Below, in pieces: positions 16,997 to 25,228 of a stretch of 30,285 nt of DNA. The notes below the pieces were generated by a model. That model searched no databases. It was not told the origin of the DNA and worked only from the letters and a program-made list of their open reading frames with translations. The stretch comes from Candidatus Segatella albertsiae (lineage in GTDB: Bacteria > Bacteroidota > Bacteroidia > Bacteroidales > Bacteroidaceae). Position numbers and translations under genes: made by a program. How positions within the stretch are numbered: position 1 is the first letter of the stretch; each line of letters begins with the position of its first letter. The stretch lies in NCBI GenBank assembly GCA_002451555.1, contig DKCU01000111.1, positions 15,455 through 45,739 on the forward strand. Direction: 5' to 3'.

Positions 16997-17635
16997 TTAT
17001 ATCTGTCCTGCCTCCACTTGTCTTACCACTCTCTCCGTCAATCTATCCACACCATTGGGGTCGTATTTCTTGGTGAGGCTGGCACCGAAAGCCCAGGCGA
17101 AGGCTTGGTAGAAGCCTGCCCTTACGGGACCTAAGAAGGCTTGGATGAGTTGGTAAGACGAGGAATTGCACTCACGATACACCAGTTTGATGCAGAGCTT
17201 GCCCTGAGCGTAGGTGAGCTTCTTCATTCTTGGCGTATATTCTTCCTTGATTCCTTTTTCTACCAATTTCATGTGGGCATCCTTGGCTTTCTTGTTGGGG
17301 AGGGTTTCGAGATATTCACCCGTCTCGATGATGATTTTTCTCACCTCCTTGGCGATAGGGAGCACCTTCTTCACATTATATACCAAGCGGTTGTAAGCAA
17401 GACGCTGCTTGGCATCCTTGAACACAGGCTCTGGATAAACATATACATTGTTGACTTGCACGTATTGTATGCTGTCGCCTCCTTGCAGCACCTTTCCTAC
17501 TTTTACCATTGGCTCAAAGGTAGGGCGGTCCATATCGACATCCCTGTCCTCTGGGTTGGTATCGTCGTTTTGTGCCAAGGTGGGAAGGCTGAGGCTCACC
17601 ATCATCAACAGGAAAAATAATATCTTGTGTCTCAT
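16997..17635 (-). CDS. DUF4294-type secreted protein
   Basis: Protein of 212 residues from the ATG at 17633-17635, which starts directly with a signal peptide (MRHKILFFLLMM, ending LPTLAQ). An upstream ATG at 17662 would add nine residues and is less likely. After a Asp/Glu/Asn-rich linker, the conserved body (about 45-210) is rich in Lys/Arg and Tyr (VNNVYVYPEPVFKDAKQR, RLVYNVKKVLPIAKEVRKII, PNKKAKDAHMKLVEKGIKEE). This resembles the DUF4294 family of Bacteroidota, whose function is unknown. It is divergent from the second SusC and is probably a housekeeping-type gene unrelated to either uptake locus. Confidence 0.75.
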   Translation of the reverse strand: MRHKILFFLLMMVSLSLPTLAQNDDTNPEDRDVDMDRPTFEPMVKVGKVLQGGDSIQYVQVNNVYVYPEPVFKDAKQRLAYNRLVYNVKKVLPIAKEVRKIIIETGEYLETLPNKKAKDAHMKLVEKGIKEEYTPRMKKLTYAQGKLCIKLVYRECNSSSYQLIQAFLGPVRAGFYQAFAWAFGASLTKKYDPNGVDRLTERVVRQVEAGQI

Positions 17636-17676
17636 TGTTTTTGTTCCTAATTTTAGTCTCATTATCTATCGAATGG

Positions 17677-17684
17677 CAAAGTTA
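17677..17684 (-). promoter_or_regulatory. Candidate -7 element of the DUF4294 gene
   Basis: On the minus strand TAACTTTG matches TAnnTTTG and lies about 42 bases before the ATG at 17635. No convincing TTG -33 element was seen upstream. Confidence 0.45.
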
Positions 17685-17827
17685 CATAAATAATTTGGAT
17701 GGCGATAGAAATTTCGTCTTTTTTATGAAAAAGGTAGAGGTATTTATACATATTACGGATTTTATTACCCTATATGTCGATAATGGCAGTGGAATATTGT
17801 TAAAATTATAAATTTTAAGAGAATAAC

Positions 17828-17859
17828 TTGGTAAATATGAGAATTTATTAGTAATTTTG
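17828..17859 (+). promoter_or_regulatory. Candidate promoter of the second SusCD operon
   Basis: TTG (17828-17830) and TAATTTTG (17852-17859) are separated by 21 bases, close to the Bacteroidota -33/-7 consensus. Transcription would begin around 17866, about 200 bases before the SusC ATG. Confidence 0.55.
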
Positions 17860-17881
17860 CAACGTTTTTAATCAAATAGGT

Positions 17882-17980
17882 ATGAATGCCTGCATCATTT
17901 GTGAAAAATTGTACAGACATAAGGCAAAGAGTTGTCGAGCAAAAGAATACGATGATTTTGTCATGCGAAGAGCCATGTGA
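17882..17980 (+). CDS. Possible 32-residue leader peptide upstream of the second SusC
   Basis: A short ORF (ATG at 17882, TGA at 17978-17980) in the predicted SusC leader encodes a Cys- and Lys/Arg-rich peptide (starts MNACIICEKLYRHK). It is preceded by AAATAGGT, like the leaders of some genes in region 1. There is no homology I recognise, and it may be a chance ORF. Confidence 0.2.
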   Translation: MNACIICEKLYRHKAKSCRAKEYDDFVMRRAM

Positions 17981-18069
17981 GATGTCAAACTTAGCATGTC
18001 ATTGCTTTTACCAAACGAGAAAAAAATAAGTATTAATCATTTTATAAACAACATTTGAAACAAACAAGG

Positions 18070-21006
18070 ATGAGAAGATTTTCATTATTGCTTGTCTCTC
18101 TGATTGTGTTGACTATCCAAACAGCTTTGGCGCAGAACTTCCGCGTCAAGGGAACTATCGTGTCTGCTGAAGATAACGAACCGCTGATTGGTGCAACTAT
18201 CCTTCAAGAGGGAACAACGAATGGTGTGGTGACCGATGTTGACGGCAACTATACCATTGAAGTGAAAGGTGCTTCCAAAGCCACGCTGGTCATCTCGTAT
18301 GTCGGCATGGTTACACAGAAGCACCCTGTCAATGCACAGACGAACACATTGAATGTGATGCTCGCTTCCGACTCCAAGGTAATGGACGAGGTGGTGGTAG
18401 TGGCCTATGGTGTTCGTAAGAAAGGAACCATCGCCGGTTCCGTATCTTCAGTGAAAGCTGAGAAGATCGAGAATGTCCCAGCCGCCAGCTTCGACCAGGC
18501 TTTGCAGGGACAGAGTACGGGTTTGCAGGTCATCAGCTCTTCTGGTGAACCAAGCAAGGCTGCTACTTTCCAGATTCGTGGTACGAACTCCATCAACTCG
18601 GGTAAGTCGCCACTCTTCATCTTGGATGGTGTGCCAATCTCTAGCTCGGATTTCAATACGCTTAGTCCTAATGACATCGAGTCTATCTCTGTGTTGAAGG
18701 ATGCTTCCTCTACTTCTATCTATGGTGCCCGTGCGGCAAACGGTGTGGTGGTTATCACATCCAAGCGTGGTCTCGCCATGGACAAGGCGAAGGTGACTCT
18801 TCGTGCGCAGTATGGTTTCTCGCAGTTGGCTCAGAACAACTGGATGATGATGGACACCAACGAGCGCATCCAGTTTGAGAAGGAAGTGGGATTGGACGCA
18901 GGCAAGGACTACAACCTCTTGTCAAAGATAAATGTCAACTGGCTCGACGAGGTGTTCAACGACGCTGCTCCTTTGCAGAGTTACGAACTCTCTGTCAATC
19001 GTGCCACCGACCGCTTGAACTACTATGTATCTGGTGGCTTCTACGACCAGGATGGTATCGCACAGAACTCTACCTTCCGCCGTTACAATGTCCGCACCAA
19101 TGCCGATGTCAAGGCGAGCAAGTGGCTCAAGATTGGTACCAACACCATGGCAGCCTATGAGGAGGCTCAGCAGGCAGACGATGGTAGCTACACCACGGTT
19201 ACTCCAATCTCTGCTTGCCGTTTCATGCTCCCTTATTGGAACCCATATACATCTGATGGTAAATTGGCGACCCTTGCCGATGGCAATTGGGCGGGTACGA
19301 GCGAGAATCCTATTTACTATATGGAGATGAACCCTATCAAGAATAAAAAGTATAAGGTACTCTCTACCATCTATGCTGAGATTTATCCTATCGAGAACTT
19401 GACCATTCGTACTCAGTTTGGTGCAGACTTCTCTCATTCCACTGCGTTCATGCAGTCGTTGCCAAGCCTTTCCGACAACAACGGACAGGGAATTGCAGCT
19501 CGCCAGAGCAGCGATATCTTGAACTTGACGGAGACGACCACCGCCAACTATCGTTTCTCATTGAAGGACATCCACTCTTTCAATGTGATGTTGGGTCAGG
19601 AGGCTGTCGATTACCATTCTGAGGGATTCAACGTCTATACCCGTGGTCAGAACAACGATTTGCTTACCAATATTACTTCTGGTACACGTGCCAGTCGTTG
19701 GGCAGACTCTTCGTCTGATTACTCTTACTTGTCATTTTTCATGCGTGGCGAGTACAACTATAAGGATCTCTATTACGCAGACTTCTCTCTTCGTACCGAT
19801 GCTTCCTCACGATTTGGTAAGGACCATCGTTGGGGTACCTTCTGGTCTTTAGGCTTTATGTATAATGTGAAGCAGACCGAATGGCTCAAGAAGTACAAGT
19901 GGCTCAGCAATGCGCAGGTTGCAGTCAGCACAGGTACTTCTGGTAACTCCGAGATTCCTAACTACTATCACTTGGCGTTGGTCAAGGGTGATGCCAACTA
20001 TGACGATACCGCTGGTCTCTATCCTGCCCAGAGCGGTAACGAGGAGTTGGGCTGGGAATCTACCTGGGCTAGCAACTTGGCTTTGCGCCTCGGATTCCTT
20101 GATAGAATCAACTTCAGCGTGGAGGCTTACTATAAGCGCACTTCCAATATGTTGATGCGTGTGCCGGAGTCTTACACTGTGACTGGCGAGGGGTATCGCT
20201 GGAAGAACGTGGGTGTGATGAGCAACAAGGGTATCGAGCTCAGCGCCGATGGCGATGTCATCCGTACCAAGGACTTCACTTGGAATGTGAGTGCCAATGT
20301 TTCTTACAACTGCAACCGTTTGAAGGAACTTTACAATGGTGTGACTGAGTATGTGAATTCCACCACAGGTTTGAAGTATGTGGTAGGTCACTCCGTGAGC
20401 GAGTTCTTCTTGAACCGTTATGCCGGTGTCAACCCTGCGAATGGTGAGCAGCTCTGGTACGACAAGGATGGCAACGTGACCAACGAGTTCCGTGAGAGCG
20501 ACAAGGTAATGACGGGAAAGACCTATGATGCTCCTTGGATGGGTGGCTTCGGTACCACTTTGCGCTGGAAGGGATTGCAGTTGGGCGTGCAGTTCAGTTG
20601 GATTGGTACACGCTATGTCATCAACAACGACCGTTACTTCGAGGAGAGCGGTGTCACCTTTGGTACTGCTTACAACCAGTCCAAGCGTGTGCTTTACGAC
20701 CGTTGGAAGAACCCAGGCGACATCACCGACATTCCTAAGTGGGGTGAGGTGAACCAGTTGGACGACCGTTATTTGGAGAATGCAGCGTTCTTGCGCTTGA
20801 AGAACCTCAGCCTCTCTTATTCTTTGCCACAGAGCTTGTTGAGCAAGACTCACTTCTTCTCGATGGTAAGAATCTATGGTCAGGCACAGAACCTCTTCAC
20901 CATTACCAACTTCAATGGTCTTGACCCAGAGGTATCATCTAATGTCTATCAGGCACAATACCCAGCGACACGCCAGTTTACGCTTGGTGTAGAACTGCAA
21001 TTCTAA
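18070..21006 (+). CDS. SusC/RagA-family TonB-dependent transporter (no STN domain)
   Basis: Outer-membrane importer of 978 residues from the ATG at 18070. A TTG at 18055 would extend it by five residues, but the ATG starts directly at a normal signal peptide (MRRFSLLLVS, ending TALAQ at about 22). It has a carboxypeptidase-regulatory-like domain (about 26-99), a TonB box region (MDEVVVVAYG, about 105-114), plug and barrel, and ends with an aromatic-rich strand. Unlike the first SusC it lacks the STN domain and has no sigma/FecR neighbour, so it is regulated differently. Codon use is strongly biased to C-ending codons (Asn AAC, Asp GAC), unlike region 1. SusD follows after 21 bases with an AAGGAG ribosome-binding site. 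Confidence 0.95.
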   Translation: MRRFSLLLVSLIVLTIQTALAQNFRVKGTIVSAEDNEPLIGATILQEGTTNGVVTDVDGNYTIEVKGASKATLVISYVGMVTQKHPVNAQTNTLNVMLASDSKVMDEVVVVAYGVRKKGTIAGSVSSVKAEKIENVPAASFDQALQGQSTGLQVISSSGEPSKAATFQIRGTNSINSGKSPLFILDGVPISSSDFNTLSPNDIESISVLKDASSTSIYGARAANGVVVITSKRGLAMDKAKVTLRAQYGFSQLAQNNWMMMDTNERIQFEKEVGLDAGKDYNLLSKINVNWLDEVFNDAAPLQSYELSVNRATDRLNYYVSGGFYDQDGIAQNSTFRRYNVRTNADVKASKWLKIGTNTMAAYEEAQQADDGSYTTVTPISACRFMLPYWNPYTSDGKLATLADGNWAGTSENPIYYMEMNPIKNKKYKVLSTIYAEIYPIENLTIRTQFGADFSHSTAFMQSLPSLSDNNGQGIAARQSSDILNLTETTTANYRFSLKDIHSFNVMLGQEAVDYHSEGFNVYTRGQNNDLLTNITSGTRASRWADSSSDYSYLSFFMRGEYNYKDLYYADFSLRTDASSRFGKDHRWGTFWSLGFMYNVKQTEWLKKYKWLSNAQVAVSTGTSGNSEIPNYYHLALVKGDANYDDTAGLYPAQSGNEELGWESTWASNLALRLGFLDRINFSVEAYYKRTSNMLMRVPESYTVTGEGYRWKNVGVMSNKGIELSADGDVIRTKDFTWNVSANVSYNCNRLKELYNGVTEYVNSTTGLKYVVGHSVSEFFLNRYAGVNPANGEQLWYDKDGNVTNEFRESDKVMTGKTYDAPWMGGFGTTLRWKGLQLGVQFSWIGTRYVINNDRYFEESGVTFGTAYNQSKRVLYDRWKNPGDITDIPKWGEVNQLDDRYLENAAFLRLKNLSLSYSLPQSLLSKTHFFSMVRIYGQAQNLFTITNFNGLDPEVSSNVYQAQYPATRQFTLGVELQF

Positions 21007-21027
21007 ACAAGAAAGGAGATTAAACAA

Positions 21028-22554
21028 ATGAATATCAAAAATATAAAGACATATATCCTGTCGGGTATCTTGGCGTTGTCCTTGTCTTCCTGTCTTGATA
21101 AGTATCCAGAGGATTCCATCCAGATGGATAAAGCGATCAATACGGTGGATGACGTGGATAAGTTGGTCTATGGTATCTATGACAGTTTCAAGAGCAGTGC
21201 CTTGTACTCGGGCAATCTGACGCTGCTTCCTGACTTGCAGGCAGATTTCGTGTATTGCGTGAAGGGCAACTCCAATGCCTACGGAGACATCTACCGTTGG
21301 AAGGACATCAAATCGACCAATACTGATATCGAGGCTGTATATGCCGACCTTTACGATGTCATCAACCGCTGCAACTACTTGTTGGACAATGTGGATAAGG
21401 TAAAGGCTAACACCAATAGTGACAGCGAGTTGGATAAGCTCGACCAGTACCAGGGCGAGGCTTATTTCGCTCGTGCCTTGGCTTATTCAGAGTTGATCAA
21501 GTGCTTCTGCAAGGCATACGATAGCGACGAGCAGGCAGAGAATGAGCTGGGCGTGGTTCTCACGGAGCACTACATGGGCAATGAAACTCAGAAGCGTGCG
21601 ACCTTGAAGGCTTCTTATGATTTCGTGTTGCGTGACCTCGATAAGGCAGCCGAACTGTTGAAGTTGGACGACGATTTCTCGGGTAGTCTCTACAATGAGA
21701 TTTATTTCAATGAATACACCGTTCATGCCTTGCGTGCGCGCGTATCCTTATATATGCACCGCTATGACGATGCCATCAAGTATGCCACCAAGGTAATCAG
21801 CAGCAAGTACTATACATTGGAGAAAGCTTCTTCCAATACCTATTCCAATACTTACAACGACTATCAGTATATTTGGAAGTATGGCGATTCTCGCGAGGCT
21901 ATCTGGAAGGTGGGCTTTACCATCAATAGCTATGGCGGTGCCCTCGGTACCATCTTCGACAACTACAACTATGTAACTTATCGTCCGGACTATGTGCCAG
22001 AGACTTGGGTCATCAACTCATACGACAGCAACGACCTTCGTGCCTCAGCCATTTTTACCACCCGCACCACAGGTTACTCTCATGGTTTGCAGTGGCCATT
22101 GCTCAGTAAGTACTTCGGCGATGCCACCTTCTTGAATAGCAACATCTTGCATGTACATCAGCCAATGGTGCTTCGTCTTTCCGAGCAGTACTTGATTCGT
22201 GCCGAGGCGTATGTGGGCAAGAAGGATTACAGCAAGGCTGGCAAGGACATCGCAGCCATCCGTACCGCTCGCTACTCTTCGTTCGGCGGTGGAGTTTCCA
22301 TGAACGAGGACAACGCCATGGACATCATTGAGGCAGAGCGTGTGAAGGAACTCTACATGGAGGGCTTCCGCCTGAACGACCTCAAGCGTTGGCACAAGGG
22401 CTTCGAGCGCAAGGCTTCCGACCAGCCAGCAGCCAACTTCGTACAGAGCAGCCTGAAGGTGGAGAAGGATGATCCTCTCTTCGTATGGCCTATCCCACAA
22501 CATGAGTTGGAGGCTCCAGGTTCTGAAATCGAGCCTAATGAAAGTAATAAATAA
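21028..22554 (+). CDS. SusD/RagB-family substrate-binding lipoprotein
   Basis: Lipoprotein of 508 residues with Cys22 (LSSC) followed by LDKYPED, typical of SusD N-termini. The TPR-like body includes YQGEAYFARALAYSELIKCF, and the C-terminal part contains ERVKELYMEGFRLNDLKRW and the DPLFVWPIPQHELE block near the end. An AAGGAG motif lies 11 bases before the ATG. Its TAA shares one base with an ATG of the next reading frame at 22554. It forms the lid of the preceding SusC. Confidence 0.95.
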   Translation: MNIKNIKTYILSGILALSLSSCLDKYPEDSIQMDKAINTVDDVDKLVYGIYDSFKSSALYSGNLTLLPDLQADFVYCVKGNSNAYGDIYRWKDIKSTNTDIEAVYADLYDVINRCNYLLDNVDKVKANTNSDSELDKLDQYQGEAYFARALAYSELIKCFCKAYDSDEQAENELGVVLTEHYMGNETQKRATLKASYDFVLRDLDKAAELLKLDDDFSGSLYNEIYFNEYTVHALRARVSLYMHRYDDAIKYATKVISSKYYTLEKASSNTYSNTYNDYQYIWKYGDSREAIWKVGFTINSYGGALGTIFDNYNYVTYRPDYVPETWVINSYDSNDLRASAIFTTRTTGYSHGLQWPLLSKYFGDATFLNSNILHVHQPMVLRLSEQYLIRAEAYVGKKDYSKAGKDIAAIRTARYSSFGGGVSMNEDNAMDIIEAERVKELYMEGFRLNDLKRWHKGFERKASDQPAANFVQSSLKVEKDDPLFVWPIPQHELEAPGSEIEPNESNK

Positions 22555-22574
22555 TGAACAATAAGGAGACGATT

Positions 22575-23477
22575 ATGAAGAAAATGATGATGAGATGTTT
22601 GGCAGCCGTGGCTGTACTCATCGCTCTTGCGAGCTGTTCGCAAGAATATACTACCTATTCGGGTCCGAGTCATATCATGTTCTCTGATACGCTCTATCAG
22701 TATCCTGTGGAGGAAAGCAACGAGATATTCAATGTGCCTATCTCTGCTACCGAGAAAGTGGATTACGACCGCACCTTCGGCGTGGAGGTGGTCGATAAGG
22801 AGAGCAATGCCATCGAGGGCAAGCACTATCGCATCCTCAACAATACCGTCACCATCAAGGCGGGCGAGATGGTAGGCAATGTACAGGTACAGGGCATCTA
22901 TGACAACATAGGCAAGACCGACTCTCTCGGCTTCACCTTGAAGTTGGTGATTCCTGAGAAGTACAACTGGACCGACATTTACAAGGATTACGCCCATGTG
23001 GTGATGCAGAAGGCTTGTCCTTTCGACATCCACAACTTTACGGGATGGTGCGTGGTTACTTCCACTTTCTATAGTTCTTACTTGGAGAACGTGACCAACC
23101 GACTCATCAAGACGGAACTGGTGGAAGGCGAGGAGAACACCGTGCTCTTGAAGGACATCTACTACAAGGGTTACGACCTGAAGCTGAAGTTCAAGCCAGG
23201 CAACTTCTTGGAGCCATTGGTGGAGATGGACGACCAGGTGGCTGGTCCTACCAGCGAGGCTTTCGGTACTATCTATGGCGACGGCAAGTTGCGCATCAGT
23301 CAGCCAAGCCTCTATACCTCTTATTATAATACCTGTCAGAACTTCGTGATGCAGTATGTTACGATGAACGTACTCAACAAGGACGGTTCTTCTTATGGTA
23401 CCGTGGGTACCTTCATCACCTTGATGGAGTGGATCAGCGATGCCGATGCAGAGAAACTCAAGGAACAAGGGTATTAA
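22575..23477 (+). CDS. DUF4984-like lipoprotein of the second SusCD locus
   Basis: Lipoprotein of 300 residues. I chose the ATG at 22575 because AAGGAG lies shortly upstream and it gives a compact signal peptide with Cys21 (LASC); an in-frame ATG at 22554 overlaps the SusD stop and would add seven residues. The N-terminal half looks like a Calx-beta/DUF4843-type beta-sandwich (VPISATEKVDYDRTFGVEVV, GKHYRI, then VTIKAGEMVGNVQV). The C-terminal half (about 160-300) resembles DUF4984, found beside SusD in many Bacteroidota loci. It is probably a surface accessory binding protein; function is not established. Confidence 0.65.
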   Translation: MKKMMMRCLAAVAVLIALASCSQEYTTYSGPSHIMFSDTLYQYPVEESNEIFNVPISATEKVDYDRTFGVEVVDKESNAIEGKHYRILNNTVTIKAGEMVGNVQVQGIYDNIGKTDSLGFTLKLVIPEKYNWTDIYKDYAHVVMQKACPFDIHNFTGWCVVTSTFYSSYLENVTNRLIKTELVEGEENTVLLKDIYYKGYDLKLKFKPGNFLEPLVEMDDQVAGPTSEAFGTIYGDGKLRISQPSLYTSYYNTCQNFVMQYVTMNVLNKDGSSYGTVGTFITLMEWISDADAEKLKEQGY

Positions 23478-23620
23478 GAGTAAAGAAAGTAGTTATAACC
23501 TCATTATAATTCCATTATAACATACTTTGTTATATATATAAAAGTATATATGATGGCTATATATATTATAATATAAGGTGTAATATGATTCTAATAATCA
23601 AGAAATAAAAGAATAACAAT
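23478..23620 (+). promoter_or_regulatory. AT-rich intercistronic region with a hairpin
   Basis: This 143-base gap is the largest inside the second operon and is extremely AT-rich. TATAACA (23516-23522) pairs with TGTTATA (23528-23534) around a 5-base loop, followed by repeated TATATA runs. It may hold an internal promoter or a processing/attenuation site. TACTTTG (23523-23529) is a near, not exact, match to the -7 consensus. Nothing coding was seen. Confidence 0.4.
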
Positions 23621-25201
23621 ATGAACAAATTGATTTCAAAATATTGGCTCGTCCTCATGGCACTGGTGTCAGTGACCTTGTTCGCCGCTTGTTCAAGCGA
23701 TGACGATGATGATGTAGCTCCTGTGTTCCCACAGGTACAGACCATCGCTGGTAATGCTGGCGACGTGAAGGAGTTCTCTTTCGATGCCAACGAGAACTGG
23801 AGTCTTTCCTCCAACAAGATTTGGTGCCAGATTGCCAAGAGCGATGCCGAGGAAGGAGCCAAGGCTGGTTACGTGCTCAACGGCACAGCTGGCAAGCAGA
23901 CCATCAAGGTTACTTTGACCGATGATGAGGAAAGCAAGGACTTGAGCGTGGCTCAGTTGAACTTGAAGATGGGTGGCCAGGAAGTGGCTATCGCCGAGAT
24001 TCATCGTTCTGCCGCAGGTTATGAGTTGAAGGTATATGATGAGGCTGGCAATGACATCAGTGAGACGGGTATCGTGGCAGGTTATGACGAATATACCAAG
24101 TTCTCCGTGAAGGCCAACTATCGTTTTGCTGCTACCAATATGCCAAACTGGGTAGAGTTGGATGGTGGCTTCCTCGTAGGTCGCCCTAACGAGTCGGTTT
24201 CAGGCGGTGCCATGTTCAAGGAAGGTGTGAGAAAGGCTCAGTATGCCATCGCCAAGAGCGAGGGCGAGTTCATCACCTTCGCCTCAGAGGATGGCAAGGC
24301 AGAGGTTTCTGTGCCAGTCATCTACAATGGTATGCCAACCAACACCATGGACGTGACTTATCCTACCGATTCTCGTTGGGCAACATGGGAAGTGTCTCTC
24401 GATGGCAAGACCTTCACCCAGACGGGTTCCAGCAGCATCAGCGGCGACGGTACCGTCAATAAGTTTACCTTCTCCAACTTCTTGCCTTTCACCTTGAAGA
24501 CAGCAGGCGATGACTATACGCTCGTCGTGTTCAATAAGCTAAGTGAGGGTTTTGAGGCTGACTATACTCGTTTTGTCAAGACTACTGGCGAAGGTGGTGA
24601 TATTCGCTTGACCATCGATGCCTTGCAGAGCGGTGAGCGTGAGTGCTATGTTTATGCTTTGCCAACTTCTCTTTACGAATCTCTTGGCAATCCAGAGAAC
24701 ATGATTAACTGGGAGGAAGGTGTTATCAGCTCAGACTATGATAGATACTTCCTCATGCACTTCATCCAAAAGGAGGCCAAGAAGGATGATGACAATTCCA
24801 AGGCACCAGAGGTGACACTCTTTGGCTATCAACCAGTAGAATGCGTGAAGAACCCTACAGCCGAGTATAAGGTATATGCAGCTATGTTCGAGTACGCTGG
24901 CGATGAAATCTACGAGGCTACGGTTCCAGTTGGCTCTTATGTCAACATCCAGCCACAGATTGATGGATGGGATTTCAGCACCGGATTGGATGATGCACAG
25001 ATTGCTCCTGATGAAATTTCAACAGAGTATAGTTCCAACCAGAAGGATGAATATACATTCAACTTCACGATGCCAAGTGAGCCACTTGTGATGGTTGCGT
25101 TCAGAAAGAACTATCAGACACAGAAGATTGTGTTCTTTAAGCTCCAGGATAGTAGTAATAGCAAGAAACATATTTCTTCTATCAGAAAAATTAGAAAGTA
25201 A
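23621..25201 (+). CDS. Surface lipoprotein with BACON-like N-terminal domain (DUF5003-like)
   Basis: Lipoprotein of 526 residues with Cys24 (FAAC) followed by SSDDDDD, a strong surface-export type signal. Residues about 42-130 resemble a BACON-type beta-sandwich (FSFDANENWSLSS, Trp-Cys pair, AIAEIHRSAAG). The rest is beta-rich with no catalytic motif, and I recall similar proteins filed as DUF5003. The last about 20 residues (SNSKKHISSIRKIRK) are basic and low in complexity and look like a late extension; their coding sequence overlaps a 15-base repeat shared with the start of the next gene. The role is inferred as substrate binding at the SusCD complex. Confidence 0.6.
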   Translation: MNKLISKYWLVLMALVSVTLFAACSSDDDDDVAPVFPQVQTIAGNAGDVKEFSFDANENWSLSSNKIWCQIAKSDAEEGAKAGYVLNGTAGKQTIKVTLTDDEESKDLSVAQLNLKMGGQEVAIAEIHRSAAGYELKVYDEAGNDISETGIVAGYDEYTKFSVKANYRFAATNMPNWVELDGGFLVGRPNESVSGGAMFKEGVRKAQYAIAKSEGEFITFASEDGKAEVSVPVIYNGMPTNTMDVTYPTDSRWATWEVSLDGKTFTQTGSSSISGDGTVNKFTFSNFLPFTLKTAGDDYTLVVFNKLSEGFEADYTRFVKTTGEGGDIRLTIDALQSGERECYVYALPTSLYESLGNPENMINWEEGVISSDYDRYFLMHFIQKEAKKDDDNSKAPEVTLFGYQPVECVKNPTAEYKVYAAMFEYAGDEIYEATVPVGSYVNIQPQIDGWDFSTGLDDAQIAPDEISTEYSSNQKDEYTFNFTMPSEPLVMVAFRKNYQTQKIVFFKLQDSSNSKKHISSIRKIRK

Positions 25202-25228
25202 TTTCTAACAAGCAAATTAGAAAGTAAT
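25188..25228 (+). repeat. 15-bp direct repeat forming alternative hairpins at a stop/start junction
   Basis: AAATTAGAAAGTAAT occurs at 25188-25202 and again at 25214-25228. TTTCTAA between them (25202-25208) can pair with TTAGAAA of either copy (25191-25197 or 25217-25223), giving two mutually exclusive hairpins. One covers the stop codon and the other lies just before the next ATG at 25227. Confidence 0.7.

Larger units (their letters stand above)
17636..18069. other. Divergent 434-bp intergenic region with a long SusC leader
   Basis: This gene-poor stretch separates the DUF4294 gene (minus) from the second SusC (plus). It holds one promoter candidate for each side (17677-17684 minus; 17828-17859 plus), and a possible 32-codon leader ORF at 17882-17980. 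If the plus promoter is right, the SusC mRNA has a leader of about 200 bases. I saw no riboswitch, tRNA or strong terminator hairpin in it. Confidence 0.6.

Noticed and set aside
17699..17720. Possible third member of the hairpin family (GGATGGCGATAG)
   Set aside because: Only half of the motif is present and no complementary arm follows, so it is not a hairpin of this type.
19849..20853. Long minus-strand open frame (334 codons) inside the second SusC
   Set aside because: A shadow of the C-ending codon bias of SusC; no recognisable domain or signal peptide.
22353..23468. Minus-strand open frame of 371 codons across the SusD end and the DUF4984-like gene
   Set aside because: It overlaps two real genes on the other strand, with a His/Val/Leu-rich composition typical of antisense reading.
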